From Burkholderiales bacterium (lineage in GTDB: Bacteria; Pseudomonadota; Gammaproteobacteria; Burkholderiales; JAEUMW01), in the NCBI GenBank assembly GCA_016791285.1, contig JAEUMX010000393.1, positions 1-9,649 on the forward strand: 9,649 nucleotides of DNA, given 5' to 3'. Of this stretch, positions 1-4,770 are shown one piece after another (position 1 is the stretch's first letter; every line of letters begins with the position of its first letter). The position numbers and the translations under genes are program-made. The notes under the pieces were generated by a model. The model saw only the letters and a list, made by a program, of their open reading frames with translations, ran no database searches and had not been told where the DNA came from.

Positions 1-342
1 CATGGCAGCGTTGTCGTACTTCTTCGAGTGATGGTCCTTGTCCTTCTGCAGCACCGTGAAGATGCCCGTCGGCGTTACGTGGCCCGGCTTGCCCGTGCTC
101 ACCGTCGCGGCGCCGATGCGAACGCCGTTGCGGTAGACGTCGGCCCGCTGCTCGGGCAGGCTGACCACCACGACGATCGGCCCCGACGGGACGGCCCCAC
201 CATTCCAAACGAATTGCCCGGGTTTGAGCGCGGACGGATCGGTGTCGGCGGACTGCGATGCCTTCGCGCCCCAAAAAGGCTCGGCCAGTGCAGGCAGGAC
301 GGGAGCAAGGGTCAGGGTGACGACGAGGACCAAATGAAGCAT
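1..342 (-). CDS. L,D-transpeptidase (YkuD family), secreted, C-terminus beyond the window
   Basis: The reading frame is open from the ATG at 342 down to base 1 (114 codons), so this is the N-terminal part only. Residues 1-20 form a hydrophobic signal peptide ending in ALA, with likely cleavage before Glu21. From about residue 52 the sequence (PIVVVVSLPEQRADVYRNG, then STGKPGHVTPTGIFTVLQK) is the start of a YkuD L,D-transpeptidase domain. Such enzymes act in the periplasm and make 3-3 crosslinks in peptidoglycan or attach proteins to it. The catalytic His and the SHGCxR-type Cys motif would lie beyond the left edge, so activity cannot be judged. The start is supported by GGAG six bases upstream and by an in-frame TAG with no other start codon between. 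It lies 49 bases after the exporter gene and may be co-transcribed with it. The family call is firm; the physiological substrate is unknown. Confidence 0.9.
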   Translation of the reverse strand, partial: MLHLVLVVTLTLAPVLPALAEPFWGAKASQSADTDPSALKPGQFVWNGGAVPSGPIVVVVSLPEQRADVYRNGVRIGAATVSTGKPGHVTPTGIFTVLQKDKDHHSKKYDNAAM

Positions 343-391
343 GAGAGACTCCGGAGTGCGGCAGTGTGGATTCTACCGTAGACCATGGGAG

Positions 392-1264
392 CTATCCGCG
401 CCGCACCCGCTTCTGGACCAGCACCAACGCGATCCCCCCCAGCGTGGCGACGGAGGCGACGGCGAGTCGCAGGGTGATTGCCTCGGCCAGCAGCAGCGCG
501 CCGCCGATCGAAGCGATCACGGGCACCGAGAGCTGCACCGTCGCGGCGCTCATCGCTGTCAGCCCCCGCAGCGCCGCGTACCAGACGACGTAGCCGACGC
601 CGGAAGTGATCGCGCCGGAGGCGATCGCGAGCGCGACACCGGCGGGCGATATGCGGAGCTCATTCAGGAAGATGGCGCTCACGGCCAGCGCGAGGGGCAC
701 TGCCCGGGCGAAGTTGGCCGCGGTTGCGCGCAGGGGATTCTCGACGCCCCGACCCCGCAGCGAATAGACGCCCCATGCGACCCCTGCCATCGCCATGAGC
801 GCACCGCCGACCGGGGGCGGCGCGGTCACGCCGGGTGCGAGCAGGTACGCGAGACCGGCAAGAGCCATCGCGAAACCCGCCCAGGCGAGCGCACGGAAGC
901 GCTCGCCGCGCGCCAGCCCCACGATGAACATGGTGAGTTGCACGGCGCCGAAGAGGATCAGCGCCCCGGTGCCCGCGCTGAGGTAGAGGTAAGCGAACGA
1001 AAAGCAGGCGACGTACAGGAACAGCATCGCCGCTGCCCACCAGTCGGGCCGTGCCGGCCTACTGTCACCACCCAGGACCCGCACGATGATCGCGAGCGCC
1101 AGCGCGCCGGAGGCGAGGCGCACGCTGCCGAAGCTCGCCGCGTCGATGGTCGGGTTCTGCAGCGCGAGACGGCAGAGGATGGAGTTGGCGGCGAACGCGA
1201 GCATCGCGACCGCCGTCAGCAGCGTCGTCTTCGCGATGCTCGCGGCATGGGTGGCCTGTGTCAT
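392..1264 (-). CDS. EamA/DMT-family inner-membrane transporter
   Basis: This 290-residue protein is almost entirely hydrophobic, with about ten membrane segments (roughly residues 14-32, 44-63, 75-96, 98-117, 126-143, 152-169, 182-200, 207-229, 238-260 and 264-283). It ends in a short basic tail (QKRVRRG). The two halves look like the tandem EamA repeats of the drug/metabolite transporter superfamily. The second half carries the familiar pattern GYVVWYAALRGL, a Pro in the ninth helix (P248) and a conserved Glu (E261). Length matches the usual 280-300 residues. Such proteins export amino acids, metabolites or drugs by proton exchange; the substrate cannot be read from the sequence. It follows the FAD oxidoreductase after 76 bases and precedes the transpeptidase by 49, on the same strand. 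The ribosome site is weak (a G run just upstream). Export of a product of the two upstream oxidases is a reasonable inference, not shown. Confidence 0.92.
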   Translation of the reverse strand: MTQATHAASIAKTTLLTAVAMLAFAANSILCRLALQNPTIDAASFGSVRLASGALALAIIVRVLGGDSRPARPDWWAAAMLFLYVACFSFAYLYLSAGTGALILFGAVQLTMFIVGLARGERFRALAWAGFAMALAGLAYLLAPGVTAPPPVGGALMAMAGVAWGVYSLRGRGVENPLRATAANFARAVPLALAVSAIFLNELRISPAGVALAIASGAITSGVGYVVWYAALRGLTAMSAATVQLSVPVIASIGGALLLAEAITLRLAVASVATLGGIALVLVQKRVRRG

Positions 1265-1289
1265 CCGCGCCCCGGCGGTGTGTCCACGG

Positions 1290-1304
1290 CTCCCGGTCCG
1301 GGAG
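1290..1304. other. Short perfect inverted repeat between oxidoreductase and exporter genes
   Basis: CTCCCG and CGGGAG form a perfect 6-bp stem around a 3-base loop (GTC). The repeat sits in the 76-base gap after the FAD oxidoreductase stop codon and before the exporter start. No T-run follows on the minus strand, so it is not a classic intrinsic terminator. It could be an mRNA-stabilising hairpin or a chance repeat in GC-rich DNA. Confidence 0.35.
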
Positions 1305-1340
1305 TCAATCCACCGCCGCAGTTAGGGCAGGCGAGCCACC

Positions 1341-2726
1341 TCACGTGGGCTTGATGTTCTGGTTCATCCGGAAGAGGTTCTTCGGGTCGTACGTCTTCTT
1401 GAGCGCGACCAGCCGATCGTACGTTGCACCGTAAGCAAACGCAACGCGATCGCCTTCGTCCTGGGTGAGGAAGTTGATGTACGCGCCGCTGCTCGCGAAC
1501 GGCTGCGATTTCGCGAAGAATTCGCGCGCCCACGCGATGCAGCGCTCGTCCTCGGCGGGCGACTCCCATCGGCAGTGCACGTTCATCACGTAGTTGGCGT
1601 CCCGGTTCGAGTAGGCCATCGCCCCGGGCGCTACGCGGGCGGTCTGGCCCCCGATCGTGCCGATGAAAATCTCGCACTCCGGCGACGGTAGCTTGCCGGC
1701 GTATTCGATGATGGCGTCGAGCGCACCGTCGCTCAGGCTCGAGAAGTTGTGCGACTTCCAGTAGTTGCGGGCGCCTTTCGTCAGCAGCGGATCGAACGCC
1801 TGCTGCCAGGCGGTGTAAGGCTGCACGCCGATGTGCTCGCCATGGGGCGTACCGAACTTGCGCAGTGGTTCGATCAACTTCTCGCCCTGTGCGGGGTCAC
1901 CCGCATAGAACAGGGCGAGCGCGACCATCTCCTTTCCGTGTACCTTCTCCGGCAAGAAGGGCAGAGGCGGCGCCTTCCGGGTCACCATCCACACGTTGAG
2001 CTCGTCCGGCATAGTCTCCGTGAAGCGAGCGAATTGCGTGAGCACAGACTTCGCCTCCTCGAACGGGAAGACGATGAGCCCGCTCAGCACTTCTGGTCCG
2101 ACGGGATGGAGCTGGAACTCGAAGCGCGTGACGACACCGAAATTGCCACCGCCACCCCGCAACGCCCAGAAGAGGTCGGCGTTCTCCGTTTCGCTGGCGT
2201 GCACTTGGCGGCCATCCGCCGTGACGACATCCGCGGAAAGGAGGTTGTCGATGGTCATGCCGTACTTCCGGCTGAGCCAGCCGAAGCCGCCGCCGAGGGT
2301 GAGACCCGCCACGCCCGTGGTCGAGTTGATGCCCAGCGGTGTGGCGAGGCCGTGCGCCTGCACGGCCGCGTCGACCTCGCCGAGGAGGCAGCCGGGCTCG
2401 ACGAAGGCCCGCCGCGCTTTCGCATCCACCCGGACGTTCTTCATCAACGCCAGGTCGATCATGAGACCGTCATCGCAGACGGCATTGCCAGCGATGTTGT
2501 GGCCGCCGCCACGGATCGAGGCGAGCACGTCGTGCTTGCGTGCAAACGCGACCGCCTGAGCGATATCGTCGGCCGACCTGCAGCGGGCGATCACCGCGGG
2601 CCGGCGGTCGATCATGGCATTCCAGATCTGGCGGGTGTCGTCGTATCCCGAGTCGCCGGGAAAGAGCACCTCTCCGCGAAAGTGCGCTTTGAACTCGCCG
2701 ATTGCGTCCTTCCATAGCTGATTCAT
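1341..2726 (-). CDS. FAD-binding oxidoreductase, BBE-type (covalent His-FAD), 461 aa
   Basis: The N-terminal half is a PCMH-type FAD-binding domain (about residues 40-205). It contains the motif RGGGHNIAG, whose His76 is the expected attachment point for 8-alpha-histidyl FAD, then GVAGLTLGGGFGWL and WALRGGGGNFGVVT. The C-terminus (about 413-457) is a berberine-bridge-type domain ending YDPKNLFRMNQNI. Relatives oxidise alcohols, amines, sugars or natural-product intermediates, using O2 to reoxidise the flavin. In bicovalent members a Cys sits near the glycine-rich loop; by motif alignment that place here is Asn134, so a single covalent bond is predicted. No signal peptide is seen, so the enzyme is probably cytoplasmic. 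The start is well fixed by AAGGAGG four bases upstream. It lies 118 bases after the AurF-like oxygenase on the same strand, which suggests a joint oxidative pathway. The substrate is unknown. Confidence 0.93.
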   Translation of the reverse strand: MNQLWKDAIGEFKAHFRGEVLFPGDSGYDDTRQIWNAMIDRRPAVIARCRSADDIAQAVAFARKHDVLASIRGGGHNIAGNAVCDDGLMIDLALMKNVRVDAKARRAFVEPGCLLGEVDAAVQAHGLATPLGINSTTGVAGLTLGGGFGWLSRKYGMTIDNLLSADVVTADGRQVHASETENADLFWALRGGGGNFGVVTRFEFQLHPVGPEVLSGLIVFPFEEAKSVLTQFARFTETMPDELNVWMVTRKAPPLPFLPEKVHGKEMVALALFYAGDPAQGEKLIEPLRKFGTPHGEHIGVQPYTAWQQAFDPLLTKGARNYWKSHNFSSLSDGALDAIIEYAGKLPSPECEIFIGTIGGQTARVAPGAMAYSNRDANYVMNVHCRWESPAEDERCIAWAREFFAKSQPFASSGAYINFLTQDEGDRVAFAYGATYDRLVALKKTYDPKNLFRMNQNIKPT

Positions 2727-2731
2727 GCTCG

Positions 2732-2738
2732 CCTCCTT
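2732..2738 (-). promoter_or_regulatory. Strong ribosome binding site of the FAD oxidoreductase
   Basis: On the minus strand this reads AAGGAGG, four bases before the ATG at 2726. It is the best Shine-Dalgarno match in the window and fixes the start. Confidence 0.8.
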
Positions 2739-2745
2739 GGGTCAT

Positions 2746-2762
2746 GCCTCGAACGTCGAGGC
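2746..2762. repeat. Perfect 7-bp inverted repeat upstream of the FAD oxidoreductase
   Basis: GCCTCGA and TCGAGGC flank a 3-base spacer (ACG). The repeat lies seven bases upstream of the ribosome site in the gap between the oxygenase and oxidoreductase genes. A second stem lies directly beside it at 2766-2788. It could be an mRNA leader hairpin, a processing site between two cistrons, or a repressor operator. Confidence 0.45.
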
Positions 2763-2765
2763 GCG

Positions 2766-2788
2766 CCGCCGGGCAAGCTTGCCGGCGG
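2766..2788. repeat. GC-rich inverted repeat in the oxygenase-oxidoreductase gap
   Basis: CCGCCGG (2766-2772) and CCGGCGG (2782-2788) pair perfectly around a 9-base loop that itself contains CAAGCTTG. No T-run follows in the minus-strand direction, so it is not a typical terminator. It could partly attenuate or stabilise a transcript running from the oxygenase into the oxidoreductase. Confidence 0.4.
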
Positions 2789-2844
2789 GCCCCCGGTTCG
2801 AGCGAAGGATCGGCTCCCTGCTTTTTTGGATTGGGTCCGGTGCG

Positions 2845-3795
2845 TCAGGTTCCTTCTCGGGACGACACGATCGGCGCGAGCGCTGCGCCGATCCGCCGGC
2901 CCTGTGCGTCGTCGATCATGCCGGCGAGGATCTCGGTGAAGCGCGGCTCCTCGACCCCCGAAAGGATGTACTGCCAGCGATAGGCGCCGAGCACCGCCGC
3001 GCGCGCCTGCCGCACCTCGTCGCCGGTGAAGAAGCGCCCGGCGGCGCGCACGAAGTAATCGACATCCGATGCGGCCTGCAGCTGCAGCAGTCCGTCCACC
3101 GCGCCGACCAACGCGATGAGATCGTCCACCGCCGCATCGCGCGCTTCGGTCGTGAGCTTTGCGTTCTCGCGCTGCCACTCGAGCTCGTCGAGGATCGCGT
3201 GCTGCGACTCTTCACGCCAGTGATAGAGAAAGACGTCCTTCCACAGCTCGGAGACGTGCTCGTCGGGCTCGATGCTCGAGCGGTAGTGGGTCTGGGTGAA
3301 GAGCTCGATCAGGCAGGTGAGGGCGAGCACCGCCCAGGTCGACTTGCCGAGCACCACCGCTGCGACATCGTTCGGCTGCGGCAGGAAGGCGTAGCCTTCG
3401 GGCATGCCCGCGCCCGCCAGGCGCTCGATGCGGCGGAAGAGCTCCTGGTGCTTGAGCTCCTCGTCGCCGAAGCGCACCAGCGCCTCCAGCGCGGTCTGAT
3501 CGCCGAGCCAGTGATCGCGGCTGACCTCCAGGATCTTGGCGCCGATGAAGCGCTCCACGAGGCCGAACATGTTGGCGTAGGTGCGGCCCTGGATCTGGGA
3601 CAGGAAACGCTGCTCGCCCTGCGAGAGGAACAAAAGACGGTCGACTTTCGACAGTCCGTCGGGGAGGAACTTCTTCGAGAAGTCGAACGTGCGGCCGCGG
3701 ATCACGTCGCGCTCGATCTCCCAGCGGATGCGCTTGGAGACCTCGACGCAGCGGGCGTAGCGGGTAGTGTCGACCGAGTATTGGGTGGTTTGCAT
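2845..3795 (-). CDS. AurF-like di-iron oxygenase (ferritin-like fold), 316 aa
   Basis: The protein is alpha-helical, with carboxylate and histidine residues arranged as in a ferritin-like di-iron centre: Glu81 (LVERF), Glu113-x2-His116 (EELKH), Glu164 (LIELF) and His192-x3-Glu196-x2-His199 (HWREESQH). From memory, the p-aminobenzoate N-oxygenase AurF uses E101, E136/H139, E196, H223, E227 and H230. The order and the H-x3-E-x2-H spacing match, including the extra histidine that sets AurF/CmlI apart from ordinary ferritin-like oxygenases. AurF-type enzymes oxidise amines to nitro groups with O2; many relatives have unknown substrates. The start at 3795 is chosen because GGAGG stands six bases upstream; the frame is open to 3960, but those residues (basic, proline-rich) look non-coding. 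It heads the leftward four-gene run and faces the response regulator across a 176-base divergent region. The di-iron fold is firm; the AurF grouping and substrate are inference. Confidence 0.8.
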   Translation of the reverse strand: MQTTQYSVDTTRYARCVEVSKRIRWEIERDVIRGRTFDFSKKFLPDGLSKVDRLLFLSQGEQRFLSQIQGRTYANMFGLVERFIGAKILEVSRDHWLGDQTALEALVRFGDEELKHQELFRRIERLAGAGMPEGYAFLPQPNDVAAVVLGKSTWAVLALTCLIELFTQTHYRSSIEPDEHVSELWKDVFLYHWREESQHAILDELEWQRENAKLTTEARDAAVDDLIALVGAVDGLLQLQAASDVDYFVRAAGRFFTGDEVRQARAAVLGAYRWQYILSGVEEPRFTEILAGMIDDAQGRRIGAALAPIVSSREGT

Positions 3796-3903
3796 GGTTT
3801 GCCTCCATCGTTTGGGTCGAAGGTGACGGTGCGCTGCATGCCCCGTCGTGGAGCGGACTCTACGCGCCAGCGGTAACGGGCCCATTTCGGCCGCGAAACA
3901 CTT

Positions 3904-3922
3904 TGTATCGGTGTGTAACCGG
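3904..3922 (+). promoter_or_regulatory. Candidate response-regulator box upstream of the regulator gene
   Basis: TGTATCGG (from 3904) and TGTAACCGG (from 3914) are near-identical direct repeats ten bases apart, about one helical turn. They lie 22 bases upstream of the TATAAT at 3945, where activators of the OmpR/PhoB type bind. The sequence CTTTGTAACCGG recurs at 4687-4698 before the kinase gene, against CTTTGTATCGG at 3901-3911 here. Autoregulation by the adjacent OmpR-type protein is inferred. Confidence 0.5.
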
Positions 3923-3944
3923 ACTCGTCGCCTTGGTGCCGGTC

Positions 3945-3950
3945 TATAAT
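3945..3950 (+). promoter_or_regulatory. -10 box of the response-regulator promoter
   Basis: This is a perfect TATAAT 22 bases before the GTG start at 3972, in otherwise GC-rich DNA. The -35 position (about 3922-3927) is a poor match, which suggests help from an activator bound at 3904-3922. The resulting 5' leader would be short, about 15 bases, just enough for the GGAGGG ribosome site at 3962. Confidence 0.6.
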
Positions 3951-3961
3951 TCACCGGCAAC

Positions 3962-3967
3962 GGAGGG
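3962..3967 (+). promoter_or_regulatory. Ribosome binding site that sets the GTG start of the regulator
   Basis: GGAGGG lies four bases before the GTG at 3972. It decides for this GTG rather than the ATG at 3903, which lies upstream of the likely promoter. Confidence 0.75.
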
Positions 3968-3971
3968 CGAC

Positions 3972-4694
3972 GTGACCAGCGGTAGAATCCTGATCGTCGA
4001 CGACGATGCCGACGTGCGCGAGATGCTCGCCGAGTACCTCGCGACGCATGGCTACACGGTGGCGCAGGCCGATGGCGGGGTTGCCATGCGCGCCGAGCTC
4101 GAACGGGCAGTGCCCGAAGTCGTACTGCTCGATCTGGCGCTGCCGGGCGAGGATGGCCTCACGCTCGCGCGCTACCTGCGCGAGCGCTACGACCTCGGCG
4201 TCATCATGGTGACCGGCGCCGGCGAGCTCGTGGATCGCATCGTCGGTCTCGAGATGGGGGCGGACGACTACATCGCGAAACCGTTCGATCCACGCGAGCT
4301 GCGGGCGCGCTTGAAGAGCGTGATGCGGCGCGTACAGCGCGGCGCGACGGGGGAAGCCACGCCCGCGCACAGTGAACCCAAGCGCATCGCGATGGGCCGC
4401 TGCCAGCTCGATCTGCAATCCCACTGCCTGGTCGGCCGGGACGGTGCCGAGGTGCCGCTCACGGCGATGGAGTTCGACTTGCTGCGCGCGTTCGCCGAGC
4501 ACCCGCACCAGGTGCTCTCGCGCGACCGCCTGCTCACGCTGACCCGCAACCGCGAGTGGGAGCCCTTCGACCGCTCCATCGACATTCGCATCGCGCGGCT
4601 GCGAAAGAAGATCGAGGACGACCCGGAGCAGCCACGCGCGATCCGCACCGTGCGCGGTGCGGGCTACATGTTCGTGCCGCAGGCTGCTTTGTAA
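3972..4694 (+). CDS. OmpR-family response regulator (receiver + winged helix)
   Basis: Starting at GTG 3972 the protein has 240 residues, the usual length for the family. The receiver domain (1-120) has the acidic cluster D10/D11/D12, phospho-acceptor Asp54 (VVLLDLALP), Thr81, Tyr100 and Lys103 (DDYIAKPF), so all key switch residues are present. The C-terminal winged-helix domain (about 138-237) carries FDRSIDIRIARLRKKIEDD and IRTVRGAGYMFVP, very close to the recognition-helix region of OmpR/TorR-type regulators. It binds DNA as a phosphorylated dimer on direct repeats. The kinase gene follows after 76 bases and the AurF-like gene is divergent. Candidate sites lie upstream of itself (3904-3922) and of the kinase (4687-4727). 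A longer frame starting at 3903 is rejected because it would run through the TATAAT box. Target genes are inferred, not shown. Confidence 0.95.
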   Translation: MTSGRILIVDDDADVREMLAEYLATHGYTVAQADGGVAMRAELERAVPEVVLLDLALPGEDGLTLARYLRERYDLGVIMVTGAGELVDRIVGLEMGADDYIAKPFDPRELRARLKSVMRRVQRGATGEATPAHSEPKRIAMGRCQLDLQSHCLVGRDGAEVPLTAMEFDLLRAFAEHPHQVLSRDRLLTLTRNREWEPFDRSIDIRIARLRKKIEDDPEQPRAIRTVRGAGYMFVPQAAL

Positions 4695-4727
4695 CCGGAT
4701 TGTTGCCGCAGGTAACTGTCGGGTAAC
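4687..4727 (+). promoter_or_regulatory. Three phased GTAAC elements upstream of the hybrid kinase
   Basis: GTAAC occurs at 4691, 4712 and 4723, that is at intervals of 21 and 11 bases, close to two and one helical turns. The first includes the stop codon of the regulator gene (TAA at 4692-4694) and shares CTTTGTAACCGG with the site before the regulator. Direct repeats about 11 bases apart are typical of binding sites for OmpR/PhoB-class proteins. The last element lies 32 bases before a possible -10 at 4755, compared with 30 at the regulator promoter. Confidence 0.5.
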
Positions 4728-4754
4728 TCCCGCGCACGTTTACCGCAATCGCAC

Positions 4755-4760
4755 TACACT
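4755..4760 (+). promoter_or_regulatory. Possible -10 box of the hybrid kinase gene
   Basis: TACACT matches TATAAT at four of six positions, and no fair -35 box is seen. Transcription would begin around 4767, only a few bases before the GTG start at 4771, implying a nearly leaderless message. Read-through from the regulator promoter would be an alternative source of transcript. Confidence 0.4.
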
Positions 4761-4770
4761 TGACGGGGTC

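Larger units (their letters stand above)
3796..3971. promoter_or_regulatory. Divergent control region between AurF-like gene and response regulator
   Basis: This 176-base region holds the promoters of two divergent genes. Toward the response regulator there is a perfect TATAAT at 3945-3950 with a poor -35. Toward the oxygenase a 4/6 match to a -10 box (TAGAGT on the minus strand, 3857-3862) is present with no good -35. GTAAC elements lie at 3873 and 3915, 42 bases apart, with GTATC at 3905. A small inverted repeat TTTCG/CGAAA occupies 3885-3898. The lack of good -35 boxes next to repeated elements fits activator-dependent promoters. Confidence 0.6.

Noticed and set aside
341..1354. A 337-codon plus-strand frame across the exporter gene
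   Set aside because: Its composition is highly polar and Arg/Gly/His-rich, it is antisense to a clear ten-helix transporter, and it has no ribosome site.
2820..2827. CTTTTTT run as a terminator
   Set aside because: It is a T-run only on the plus strand, where no gene ends, and no stem precedes it there.
1749..3876. Long plus-strand frames at 1749-2717 and 2725-3876
   Set aside because: Both are antisense to the FAD oxidoreductase and di-iron oxygenase, whose motifs are unmistakable. The frames show shadow composition.
3796..3960. N-terminal extension of the AurF-like protein to 3960
   Set aside because: The added 55 residues would overlap the divergent promoter with its TATAAT, are basic and unpatterned, and the GGAGG site supports 3795.
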